Assembly: GCA_025356715.1 (NCBI GenBank)
Contig: JANXRU010000403.1
Coordinates: 1-17,702 of the forward strand
Direction of reading: 5' to 3'
DNA length: 17,702 nt
Source of the DNA: Bacteroidota bacterium
Lineage (GTDB): Bacteria > Bacteroidota > Bacteroidia > B-17B0 > B-17BO
In this document: positions 1 to 6,344 of the stretch, piece by piece
How the letters are laid out: every line of letters begins with the position of its first letter
Position numbering within the stretch: position 1 is the stretch's first letter
Made by a program: the position numbers and the translations under genes
Notes under the pieces: model-generated
What the model was told of the DNA's origin: nothing
The model's database searches: none
Seen by the model: the letters and a program-made list of their open reading frames with translations, nothing else

Positions 1-919
1 GGTCGCCATATTTTTCTTTGGCTTTATCTTTAGCAATTTGAGCTTGTTCAGCCCCTACTTTTTTAATTTCAGCTTCAGTTATACCGCCTTTACGAATACG
101 TTTACGTTTCTTTTTATCAGCAAATGAACCTGGTATAGGAGTAGTTCCTTTTTTAACTTCTTTAACTACAGGTAATTCAATTTTACCCATAATTTTTGGA
201 CCTTCTAATTTTTGATAGATGGTTTCATGAAAAACTTCTTTAGCTTCTTCTACTTCAGGTGTAGGCTCTGGAACAGGAACGGAAGGTGTTTCAGCTATCG
301 GCTTTACAACCTCTTCAACTTCTTCTTTCTTCTTTTTACCTTTGGTTGCTTTTGCTTCTGTGGCTATTTTCTCCTCTGCTTTTTTCTCTTCTTCCTTATC
401 TTTTTTAGTTTTTTTATCAGGTTTTGTTTTTTGATTTAAGGTACTTAAATCCATTTTCCCTAATACTTTTGGTCCAGTAATACCGTTTGGAGCTTCTTTA
501 ACTTCTTCTTCTGGTTCTTCGCTTTTAGTAGCTGCTTTAATAGCAGCGGCTTTGATGGCTTCTTGCTTTTTTTCTTCAGCAGCTTTTTCTTCAGCAGCAG
601 CTTTAGCGGCATTTGCAATAGCTTCTTTAGCACGAATTTCTTCTTCTTCACGAGCTTTGATAGATTTTACATCCTCAACAACAAATGATTCACGTTTTAT
701 TTTAGTTAAGTTTAAGCCCACATGTTGAGCCTCTTCCTTAGCAGATTTATCCCCCGAAAATTCCTTTGATAACAAAGTGTATTCTTCAGCGCCAATTTTA
801 GCGTTAGGATTGTTTTCTACTGGACGACCTTTAGCAGCAAGGAATTCTGTAATTTTACCCAACGATAAGTTGAATTCCTTTGCTACTTTGCTTAATCGCA
901 TTTGCGTTACTTCTGACAT
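1..919 (-). CDS. infB: Translation initiation factor IF-2, N-terminal part (truncated by window edge)
   Basis: Reading on the minus strand from ATG at 919 gives 306 uninterrupted codons that run off the left edge, so the G domain lies outside the window. Residues 1-30 (MSEVTQMRLSKVAKEFNLSL and onward) match the small helical IF2_N domain. A long, low-complexity Lys/Glu/Ala-rich linker follows, typical of Bacteroidota IF-2. Within it a short motif occurs twice, GPKVLGKMDL at about residues 149-158 and GPKIMGKIEL at about 240-249, and a basic KKKRKRIRKG stretch lies near 280. IF-2 is the GTPase that places initiator tRNA on the 30S subunit and promotes 70S joining. It is the third gene after rimP and nusA, separated from nusA by 121 bp. 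Identification rests on the N-terminal domain, linker character and the conserved operon. Confidence 0.93.
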   Translation of the reverse strand, partial: MSEVTQMRLSKVAKEFNLSLGKITEFLAAKGRPVENNPNAKIGAEEYTLLSKEFSGDKSAKEEAQHVGLNLTKIKRESFVVEDVKSIKAREEEEIRAKEAIANAAKAAAEEKAAEEKKQEAIKAAAIKAATKSEEPEEEVKEAPNGITGPKVLGKMDLSTLNQKTKPDKKTKKDKEEEKKAEEKIATEAKATKGKKKKEEVEEVVKPIAETPSVPVPEPTPEVEEAKEVFHETIYQKLEGPKIMGKIELPVVKEVKKGTTPIPGSFADKKKRKRIRKGGITEAEIKKVGAEQAQIAKDKAKEKYGD

Positions 920-1040
920 ATTATCTAGTTTCCTTGTCTTTTTTTTAGCGATTAATAAAATATTATTCGCTTATTTTCTTGTTCAAATATGCCTTTTAAA
1001 ATTTAAAAAAGAAGGCTAACTCTTTACTCATAACAATTTA

Positions 1041-2303
1041 TTAATCTTCAAATTCCGATTGTAAAACTTGTTTCACATCTTCAATTACTTCTTCTGTTAA
1101 TCCAGTACGACGAGATAATTCGGTCACATCTAACTCTAACACAGCTTTTGCCGTATCACAGCCAATAGCTTGTAACGCTTGAATAACAGATGCTTCAATT
1201 TCATCAGAGAATTCAATCAAATCAACATCATCGATATCAACAACTGCGTCATCACTATCGCGGAATACGTCAATTTCATAGCCAGTTAATTTCCCAGCTA
1301 ATTTAATGTTATACCCACCTTTACCAATAGCTAAAGAGATTTGATCAGGCTTTAAAAACACTTCAGCACGCATGGTATCATTGTTTAATTTCACCGAAGT
1401 AACTTTAGCAGGACTTAAAGCACGTTGAATTAATAATTCTGAATTTGAGGTGTAATTGATAACATCAATGTTTTCATTTTTTAATTCACGAACAATTCCA
1501 TGAATACGAGAACCTTTCATTCCAACACAAGCCCCAACAGGGTCAATACGATCATCGTAAGATTCTACAGCAACTTTAGCTCTTTCTCCAGGTTCACGAA
1601 CAATTTTTTTAATCGTAATTAATCCGTCAAATACTTCAGGAACTTCCATTTCAAATAAACGCTCTAAGAAAGTAGGAGCAGTACGAGACATGATAATAGA
1701 AGGCGTACCATTTTTTAATTCTACTTTATATACAACAGCTTTAACGCTATCACCTTTTTTGAAAAAATCAGAAGGTATTTGTTCGGTTTTAGGTAAAAGT
1801 AATTCATTACCCTCATCATCCAATAACATAATTTCTTTTTTCCAAACCTGATAAACTTCAGCGTTAATGATATCTCCAACACGTTCTTTGTATTTGTTAT
1901 AAATACCTGTTTTTTCTAATTCTAATATTTTTTGGACTAAATTCTGGCGAACAGATAACACATTACGTCTTCCTATTTCATCTAATTTAACTAGTTCAGT
2001 AACTTCTTCACCAATTTCGAAATCTGGTTCAATTTTATGAGCATCCGTTAAACTAATATGTTTGTTTTCATCATAATCAAAAGAATCTTCTGCAAATTCA
2101 TCATCTACTATAGTTCTGTTTTTATAAATTTCAATATCTCCTTTATCAGGATTTACGATGATGTCAAAGTTTTTATCTGAGCCATATTTTTTGATTAACA
2201 TGGTACGGAATACATCTTCGATAATACTCATTAACGTTGCTCTGTCGATGTTTTTGTCTTCTTTAAATAACGAGAACGATTCAATTAAATTTACACTTTC
2301 CAT
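1041..2303 (-). CDS. nusA: Transcription elongation/termination factor NusA
   Basis: The 420-residue protein has the full NusA layout: an N-terminal RNA-polymerase-binding domain (about 1-130), an S1 domain (about 140-208), a KH1 domain with GACVGMKGSRI at 257-267, a KH2 domain with AIGKGGYNIKLAG at 325-337, and an acidic tail ending in a helix-hairpin-helix-like region (about 365-420). NusA binds RNA polymerase and nascent RNA, and modulates pausing, intrinsic termination and antitermination. The length fits Bacteroidota NusA, which lacks the duplicated C-terminal repeats of E. coli. The ATG at 2303 lies 12 bp after the rimP stop, so the two are almost certainly co-transcribed and probably translationally coupled. 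Nothing is truncated. Confidence 0.97.
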   Translation of the reverse strand: MESVNLIESFSLFKEDKNIDRATLMSIIEDVFRTMLIKKYGSDKNFDIIVNPDKGDIEIYKNRTIVDDEFAEDSFDYDENKHISLTDAHKIEPDFEIGEEVTELVKLDEIGRRNVLSVRQNLVQKILELEKTGIYNKYKERVGDIINAEVYQVWKKEIMLLDDEGNELLLPKTEQIPSDFFKKGDSVKAVVYKVELKNGTPSIIMSRTAPTFLERLFEMEVPEVFDGLITIKKIVREPGERAKVAVESYDDRIDPVGACVGMKGSRIHGIVRELKNENIDVINYTSNSELLIQRALSPAKVTSVKLNNDTMRAEVFLKPDQISLAIGKGGYNIKLAGKLTGYEIDVFRDSDDAVVDIDDVDLIEFSDEIEASVIQALQAIGCDTAKAVLELDVTELSRRTGLTEEVIEDVKQVLQSEFED

Positions 2304-2315
2304 TGATTTGTTTTT

Positions 2316-2780
2316 TTAAAATGGTAATACTGATTTTGTTTCTTTTGTTTGTTTATAAGTTAAGGTAATGTTTTCTATTACAGTGTGGTTACCTTTTCCC
2401 ACAGTTTTCTTTTCTCTTCGAGTTTCCTCAATAACAAATTCATTTTCGTTAGCGCTCATTAAAACGCCTTCATGTTTAGCGCCTTCAATTGTTTTAACAG
2501 CCACTTTCGTTCCTATATATTTTTTATATTGAGAAAGAACTTTAAAACTTTCAGTAGCTCCTGGTGAAGAAACTTGTAATTCAAAATCTTCTTTTTCTCT
2601 ATCCAAATTCCCTTCTATAAATCGGCTCAAAGCCACGCAATCTGCAATTAATATATGATTTGGAGCATCAATATATACTTCAATTTTATTTCCTGTTAAT
2701 ATTTTCACTTCTACAATAAATTTGTCAGTCCCCTCAAAGTGGCTTTCAATCAAATCTATTATTATTTGTTTTTTTAGCAT
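2316..2780 (-). CDS. rimP: Ribosome maturation factor RimP
   Basis: The 154-residue protein fits the RimP family in length, position and sequence. An N-terminal alpha/beta domain contains the characteristic ELQVSSPGATESF segment (about 67-79; RimP proteins usually carry a SSPGxxRPL-like motif), and a C-terminal Sm-like beta-barrel carries KTIEGAKHEGVLMSANENEF. RimP assists late 30S subunit maturation. It is the first gene of the minus-strand rimP-nusA-infB operon, an order conserved across bacteria. The ATG at 2780 is preceded by a leader of about 50 nt containing a terminator-like hairpin (2798-2818), and a good Bacteroidota promoter lies at 2839-2868. The RP pair common after SSPG is replaced by ATESF, which is usual variation in this phylum as far as I know. 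Confidence 0.95.
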   Translation of the reverse strand: MLKKQIIIDLIESHFEGTDKFIVEVKILTGNKIEVYIDAPNHILIADCVALSRFIEGNLDREKEDFELQVSSPGATESFKVLSQYKKYIGTKVAVKTIEGAKHEGVLMSANENEFVIEETRREKKTVGKGNHTVIENITLTYKQTKETKSVLPF

Positions 2781-2797
2781 AATTAACTAAAATAAAA

Positions 2798-2818
2798 AAG
2801 GGACTTATTCTGTCCCTT
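2798..2818 (-). promoter_or_regulatory. Terminator-like hairpin in the rimP-nusA-infB leader
   Basis: On the minus strand AAGGGAC pairs perfectly with GTCCCTT across a 7-nt loop, and the right arm runs into six consecutive T (complement of A 2794-2799). This is the shape of an intrinsic terminator. It lies between the predicted transcription start (near 2831) and the rimP ATG at 2780, with no upstream minus-strand gene for it to terminate. It could be a leader attenuator or an mRNA 5' stabilising hairpin. The structure is seen directly; the role is inferred. Confidence 0.55.
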
Positions 2819-2838
2819 CAGTTTTCTATTTTCGGATA

Positions 2839-2868
2839 CAAATGTACGTCTATTTTTCAGAAAAACAA
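2839..2868 (-). promoter_or_regulatory. Bacteroidota-type promoter for rimP-nusA-infB
   Basis: On the minus strand TACATTTG (plus 2839-2846) matches the TAnnTTTG -7 consensus exactly, and TTTG/TTG at plus 2866-2869 forms the -33 element with 19 bp between them. Transcription would start about 50 nt before the rimP ATG. Confidence 0.65.
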
Positions 2869-2944
2869 ATTTTATTTCGCGCAACTTTTAAATTTCACCT
2901 GCGTTTAATATTTCAAGTAGTCCCCGCAAGATTCGTTTAATCGC

Positions 2945-2981
2945 TTTAAACTTCTTTAAATAGCTTATTAAGAAGTTTAAA
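2945..2981. repeat. 12-bp perfect inverted repeat before the small membrane protein gene
   Basis: TTTAAACTTCTT (2945-2956) and AAGAAGTTTAAA (2970-2981) are exact reverse complements separated by 13 nt. The repeat ends 19 bp before the ATG at 3001. It could be an operator in the divergent rimP/small-protein intergenic region or a hairpin in the 5' leader of the small gene. No clear TAnnTTTG box for the plus-strand gene was found, so the transcription start, and therefore whether this is RNA or DNA structure, is unknown. Confidence 0.6.
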
Positions 2982-3000
2982 AGCATAAATTTTAAAAATC

Positions 3001-3309
3001 ATGAAAACTACAATTCAAAAAAGTGGAAATGTTAAATTAGGGGTGTTAAACACTTTCATGTTAACAGCAAGTGTTTCTAATGCAGAAACAACCAATAAAT
3101 TTACTAAAGTGCTAAATGAAAGTTTCTCAGGTGATGGATTCATTGGAGTTTATGTTATCGGAGCAGTTCTAGCCTTTGGAATTATTGGTTTTATAATCGT
3201 TTCTAAAATAGGAAAGAAAGAGAAAATCGAAGAGAATTTCAAAGAAAATTTGAGGTCTATGCCTCAAAGAAATCACCACAATCATCGTATAATTAAAAAA
3301 TCTGCTTAA
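3001..3309 (+). CDS. Small single-pass membrane protein of unknown function
   Basis: A 102-residue protein not recognised as a named family. The N-terminus is basic and then moderately hydrophobic (residues 12-27, ending VSNAET), which could be a weak signal sequence cleaved after an SNA-type site. A strong membrane segment follows at about residues 48-68 (GVYVIGAVLAFGIIGFIIV), then a basic, coiled-looking tail with KIGKKEKIEENF and a His-rich patch, RNHHNHR, near 90-96. Codon usage and the uninterrupted frame in AT-rich DNA support a real gene. It stands alone, divergent from rimP and upstream of the acpP promoter region. A 12-bp perfect inverted repeat lies just before its ATG. The His patch might bind metal, but that is only a guess. 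Confidence 0.75.
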   Translation: MKTTIQKSGNVKLGVLNTFMLTASVSNAETTNKFTKVLNESFSGDGFIGVYVIGAVLAFGIIGFIIVSKIGKKEKIEENFKENLRSMPQRNHHNHRIIKKSA

Positions 3310-3376
3310 GCTTTTTCAAACTCCATAATTAACTCTTAAAAAGGGCTAATTTTTTACTGTAAAAACATCTTTTTGT

Positions 3377-3399
3377 TTAATTGTTTGATAAACAGTTAA
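3377..3399. promoter_or_regulatory. Imperfect palindrome upstream of the acpP promoter (candidate operator)
   Basis: TTAATTGTTT (3377-3386), GAT, AAACAGTTAA (3390-3399): a 23-bp dyad with 9 of 10 arm positions matching. It ends 19 bp before the -33 element of the acpP promoter. The spacing and symmetry suit a repressor or activator site; as RNA it could also be a weak hairpin at the 3' end of the small upstream gene, but it lacks a following T-run. Confidence 0.4.
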
Positions 3400-3418
3400 T
3401 TACTTAAGGTGTTTTTTT

Positions 3419-3448
3419 TTTGATATTTGCTTCATACAGTTATCTTTG
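3419..3448 (+). promoter_or_regulatory. Bacteroidota-type promoter for acpP-fabF-rnc
   Basis: TTTG at 3419-3422 and a perfect -7 box TATCTTTG at 3441-3448, separated by 18 bp, place a transcription start roughly 20 nt before the acpP ATG at 3474. Confidence 0.75.
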
Positions 3449-3473
3449 TTGCGAATTTTAAAACTAAAACACA

Positions 3474-3713
3474 ATGTCAGACATTTCAACAAAAGTAATA
3501 TCTATTATCGTAGATAAATTAGGCGTAGAAGAAAAAGAAGTTACACCAACAGCAAGTTTCACTAACGACTTAGGTGCAGATTCTTTGGATACTGTAGAAT
3601 TAATCATGGAATTTGAAAAAGAGTTTAATATAGCTATTCCAGATGATCAAGCAGAAAAAATTGCTACTGTAGGAGATGCTATTTCTTATATAGAGGCTAA
3701 CGCAAAAAACTAA
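3474..3713 (+). CDS. acpP: Acyl carrier protein
   Basis: A 79-residue acidic protein with the hallmark [18 protein letters not shown]; Ser37 in the DSL motif is the site of 4'-phosphopantetheine attachment. The predicted four-helix fold and length are those of the canonical fatty-acid-synthesis ACP. It carries growing acyl chains as thioesters between type II fatty acid synthase enzymes in the cytoplasm. It is followed 30 bp downstream by fabF and then rnc, the common Bacteroidota order. A perfect -7 box lies 25 bp before the ATG, and an upstream palindrome at 3377-3399 may be an operator. Confidence 0.97.
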   Translation: MSDISTKVISIIVDKLGVEEKEVTPTASFTNDLGADSLDTVELIMEFEKEFNIAIPDDQAEKIATVGDAISYIEANAKN

Positions 3714-3743
3714 GAATTTACTTTTAAATCAAATTATTTCATT

Positions 3744-4997
3744 ATGCAATTTAAGCGCGTAGTAGTTACGGGACTTGGTGCTGTTACTCCATTGGGCAGT
3801 AGTATTAACGATTATTGGACCAATTTGATTAATGGCGTTTCGGGTGCTGCACCTATTACTCGTTTTGATGCATCTAAATTTAAAACTCAATTTGCTTGTG
3901 AAGTTAAAGGGTTTAAATTAGAAGATTATTTTGACAGAAAAGAAGCCCAACGCTTAGATGCTTTTTCTCACTACGGAATTGCAGCATCTGTTCAAGCCGT
4001 TGCTGATTCTGGTATAGATTCAGAAGGTATTGATAAAAATGAGATAGGCGTTATTTGGGGTTCTGGAATAGGAGGCTTAGATACGTTTCAAAATGAAACA
4101 TTTAATTTTGCTAAAGGTGATGGAACTCCTCGTTTTAACCCCTTCTTTATTCCAAAAATGATTGCTGATATTTGTTCAGGACATATATCTATTCGTTTTG
4201 GTTTTAGAGGCCCAAATTTTACTACTGTTTCCGCTTGTGCTTCTTCTACTACAGCATTAATCGATGCGTTTACCTATATTCGATTAGGTAGAGCAAATGC
4301 AATTATAGCAGGCGGTTCAGAGGCTGCAGTTAACGAAAGTGGCATTGGTGGTTTTAACGCTTGCCAAGCAATGAGTATGCGTAATGATAGTCCAAAGACG
4401 GCTTCTCGTCCTTATGATAAAGACCGTGATGGATTTGTTTTAGGTGAAGGTGGTGCTTGTTTGGTATTAGAAGAATTAGAGCATGCTTTAGCGCGTGGTG
4501 CAAAAATTTATGCTGAAATAATTGGTGGAGGTATGAGTGGAGATGCCCACCATATAACAGCTCCTCATCCGGAAGGGTTAGGCGCAACTTTAGTAATGAG
4601 TCGTGCATTGAAAGATGCAGAAATTACTCCAAATGAAGTGGATTATATTAATACGCATGGTACAAGTACTCCTTTAGGTGATACGGCCGAATTAAAGGCT
4701 ATTGCCAATGTTTTTGGAGAACAAGCATATAAAATGAATATTAGTTCTACTAAATCAATGACAGGACACTTATTAGGTGCCGCAGGTGCTTTAGAGGCTA
4801 TTGCAACTGTTTTAGCGGTGCAAAATGACATTGTTCCTCCAACGATAAATCATGTAACGCCAGATCCAGAAATTGATTCAAAATTAAATTTGACATTTAA
4901 TGTAGCACAAAAACGTATCATAAATGTTGCAATTAGTAACACGTTTGGATTTGGTGGACACAATGCTGCTGTTGTCGTAAAAAAATACACTGCTTAA
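3744..4997 (+). CDS. fabF: 3-oxoacyl-[acyl-carrier-protein] synthase II (KAS II)
   Basis: The 417-residue protein is full length for FabF. The thiolase-fold catalytic triad is visible: Cys165 in TVSACASSTTALIDAF, His305 in NTHGTSTPLGD, and His342 in KSMTGHLLGAAGALE. The C-terminal glycine-rich loop SNTFGFGGHN is at about 398-407 (many homologues have GTN here). FabF condenses malonyl-ACP with acyl-ACP in chain elongation and is important for unsaturated chain control and temperature response in several bacteria. It sits directly after its substrate carrier acpP, and rnc follows 9 bp after the stop codon in the same reading frame. Confidence 0.97.
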   Translation: MQFKRVVVTGLGAVTPLGSSINDYWTNLINGVSGAAPITRFDASKFKTQFACEVKGFKLEDYFDRKEAQRLDAFSHYGIAASVQAVADSGIDSEGIDKNEIGVIWGSGIGGLDTFQNETFNFAKGDGTPRFNPFFIPKMIADICSGHISIRFGFRGPNFTTVSACASSTTALIDAFTYIRLGRANAIIAGGSEAAVNESGIGGFNACQAMSMRNDSPKTASRPYDKDRDGFVLGEGGACLVLEELEHALARGAKIYAEIIGGGMSGDAHHITAPHPEGLGATLVMSRALKDAEITPNEVDYINTHGTSTPLGDTAELKAIANVFGEQAYKMNISSTKSMTGHLLGAAGALEAIATVLAVQNDIVPPTINHVTPDPEIDSKLNLTFNVAQKRIINVAISNTFGFGGHNAAVVVKKYTA

Positions 4998-5006
4998 TTT
5001 ATTGTT

Positions 5007-5735
5007 TTGCTAAAGCTTTTATCTGTTTTTAAGCCAATATCGGCAGAAGATAAAGAGTTTAATCAAAAACTAAAAAATATTTTAGGCTTTAAGCCTAATA
5101 ATTTGGCTATATATAAGCAGGCTTTTCGCCACAGTAGTTCAAAGAATGAAATTACAGAACATATTCAAAGTAATGAGCGATTAGAATTTTTAGGAGATTC
5201 TATATTAGGCGCTGTTGTAGCTGAACACTTATTCAAATTGTTTCCAAAAAAAGATGAAGGCTTTCTTACTCAAATGAGAAGCAGAATAGTTAATGGCCAA
5301 CATTTATTTTTATTGGCAAAAAAATTTGGGTTAGATGTTTTATTGCAATCTCGGTTAACAAAAAAAGAAAAAATCAGTTCATCTGCATACGGTGATGTCT
5401 TCGAATCCTTTATTGGCGCTATTTATATTGACAAGGGATTTGAAACAACCAAAAAATTTATTTTAACTACTGTTATAAAAAATCATTTAGATATAAATGA
5501 ATTGTTGCTGAATGATACAGATTACAAAACACAATTTCAAATTTTAATGCAACGTCAAAAAAATAAATTTGAATATAAAATTGTAGATGAATCCATTCAT
5601 GGCAAAGAAAAAACTTTTGTCATTGAATTATCTATAAATGGAGAGGCGCAAGGAACCTTCGAGCATAAATCAAAGAAAGTAGCAGAGCAAAAAGTGGCAC
5701 AATTAGTATTAGAAAAATTAGGGAATAATTCTTAA
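5007..5735 (+). CDS. rnc: Ribonuclease III (TTG start)
   Basis: The 242-residue protein has an N-terminal RNase III domain and a C-terminal double-stranded-RNA-binding domain (about 171-238). The signature NERLEFLGDS is at 56-65, with the metal-binding acidic residues Glu60, Asp64, Asp130 and Glu133 (in GDVFESFIGAIYIDKGF) all present. It cleaves dsRNA in rRNA precursors and structured mRNAs. The start is chosen as TTG 5007: the fabF stop TAA (4995-4997) lies in the same frame 9 bp upstream, and the first internal Met is residue 90, inside the catalytic domain, so no ATG start is possible. ATT at 5001 is the only other near-cognate option. Tight spacing suggests translational coupling to fabF. 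Confidence 0.95.
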   Translation: MLKLLSVFKPISAEDKEFNQKLKNILGFKPNNLAIYKQAFRHSSSKNEITEHIQSNERLEFLGDSILGAVVAEHLFKLFPKKDEGFLTQMRSRIVNGQHLFLLAKKFGLDVLLQSRLTKKEKISSSAYGDVFESFIGAIYIDKGFETTKKFILTTVIKNHLDINELLLNDTDYKTQFQILMQRQKNKFEYKIVDESIHGKEKTFVIELSINGEAQGTFEHKSKKVAEQKVAQLVLEKLGNNS

Positions 5736-5753
5736 TTTTTATTAAAAAAAATT

Positions 5754-5782
5754 TTGCCAAACTAAAAAAATAATTACCTTTG
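5754..5782 (+). promoter_or_regulatory. Promoter of the tRNA-Gly/tRNA-Leu operon
   Basis: TTG at 5754-5756 and an exact TAnnTTTG -7 box (TACCTTTG, 5775-5782) with 18 bp between them lie between the rnc stop and the first tRNA, whose 5' end is 46 nt after the box. Confidence 0.75.
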
Positions 5783-5827
5783 CAACCCAATTAAATAGTT
5801 GGCAGTTCATTAAAATAAAAAGTATAA

Positions 5828-5900
5828 GCGAAAGTAGCTCAGTTGGTAGAGCGTAACCTTGCCAAGGTTAAGGTCGCGGGTTCGAGACCCGTCTTTCGCT
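5828..5900 (+). tRNA. tRNA-Gly (anticodon GCC)
   Basis: A 73-nt cloverleaf: acceptor GCGAAAG pairs exactly with CTTTCGC (5893-5899), with discriminator T at 5900; D arm GCTC/GAGC; anticodon stem TAACC/GGTTA (5854-5858, 5866-5870) with anticodon GCC at 5861-5863; T arm GCGGG-TTCGAGA-CCCGT. The 3' CCA is not encoded. Confidence 0.96.
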
Positions 5901-5918
5901 CAATGTACTACCAAAAAT

Positions 5919-6002
5919 GCCCTGGTGGTGGAATTGGTAGACACGCAGGACTTAAAATCCTGTGTCTTCGCGGACGTACGGGTTCAAGTCCCGTCTGGGG
6001 TA
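5919..6002 (+). tRNA. tRNA-Leu (anticodon TAA)
   Basis: An 84-nt class II tRNA with the long variable arm expected for leucine (TGTCTTCGCGGACGT region after the anticodon stem). Anticodon stem CAGGA/TCCTG with loop CTTAAAA gives anticodon TAA at 5953-5955. T arm ACGGG-TTCAAGT-CCCGT is perfect. The acceptor GCCCTGG pairs with CTGGGGT, using three G:T wobbles, and discriminator A is at 6002. The 3' CCA is not encoded. It follows tRNA-Gly by 18 nt and shares its promoter. Confidence 0.94.
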
Positions 6003-6035
6003 CTAAAAGTATCAAATTAGCGGTAGTGCATTCAT

Positions 6036-6065
6036 AAAGCCTCACAGAAATGTGGGGCTTTTTTG
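6036..6065 (+). terminator. Intrinsic terminator of the tRNA operon
   Basis: AAAGCCTCACA pairs with TGTGGGGCTTT (one G:T) around a GAAA loop, and a T-run follows (6059-6064, then G and more T). It lies 34 nt after tRNA-Leu. Confidence 0.85.
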
Positions 6066-6076
6066 TTTTTATCTGA

Positions 6077-6248
6077 TTAAACCTTAATTCCAATTACACA
6101 TACATCATCCACCTGATTTAAATCATCCACCCAATTATTAAAGATTTGTTCTAGTACCCATATAAATTAATGGCTCATGTTCTAAATTCAATAACTGACT
6201 AAAAGTTATAATTGGTATAAATAAAAATATGATTGAAGTGAATTTCAT
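6077..6248 (-). pseudogene. Relic of a SpoIIE/PP2C-type phosphatase gene (internally deleted and frameshifted)
   Basis: On the minus strand an ATG at 6248 opens a 36-codon frame starting MKFTSIIFLFIPIITFSQ, a convincing Bacteroidota signal peptide, ending at a stop at 6138-6140. In another frame, from 6145 to a stop at 6077-6079, the sequence encodes a 22-residue end with WVDDLNQ followed by VDDVCVIGIKV. A terminal QVDDVCVIG(V/I)(R/K)(I/V) is, to my knowledge, the usual last strand of Bacteroidota SpoIIE-domain phosphatases attached to periplasmic TPR or 7TMR sensor modules. The simplest reading is a secreted or membrane-anchored sensor phosphatase that lost its middle (probably hundreds of codons) and shifted frame. 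The two halves could be remains of different genes, and chance resemblance cannot be excluded for so short a tail. No promoter was found upstream. Confidence 0.5.
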
Positions 6249-6289
6249 GATAGAAAGCATTAACTAAATTAGCCATAAAAATAAAGCAA

Positions 6290-6325
6290 AAAAATCCCTT
6301 TCAAATTATATTGAAAGGGATTTTT
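6290..6325 (-). terminator. Intrinsic terminator after pnp (symmetric)
   Basis: AAAAATCCCTTTCAA and TTGAAAGGGATTTTT are exact 15-nt reverse complements around a 6-nt loop, with T-runs in both directions. It lies 20 bp beyond the pnp stop at 6345, so its main job is ending rpsO-pnp transcription. The 6066-6289 interval otherwise holds only the gene relic. Confidence 0.9.
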
Positions 6326-6344
6326 AAATTTAATAAACTATTAA

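Noticed and set aside
212..651. Open frames rich in Phe (plus) or Lys (minus) over the infB linker
   Set aside because: They are out-of-frame shadows of the Lys/Glu/Ala-rich IF-2 linker, whose own frame runs uninterrupted from 919 to the window edge.
777..1019. An 80-codon plus-strand frame opposite the infB start
   Set aside because: It is antisense to the conserved IF2_N domain and the nusA-infB spacer and has no protein-like pattern.
4354..4831. Minus-strand frames within fabF
   Set aside because: They are antisense shadows; the plus strand encodes the conserved FabF active-site motifs throughout.
5843..6093. Two open frames over the tRNA pair
   Set aside because: Both cover the tRNA-Gly and tRNA-Leu cloverleaves; they are translations of tRNA sequence and the terminator.
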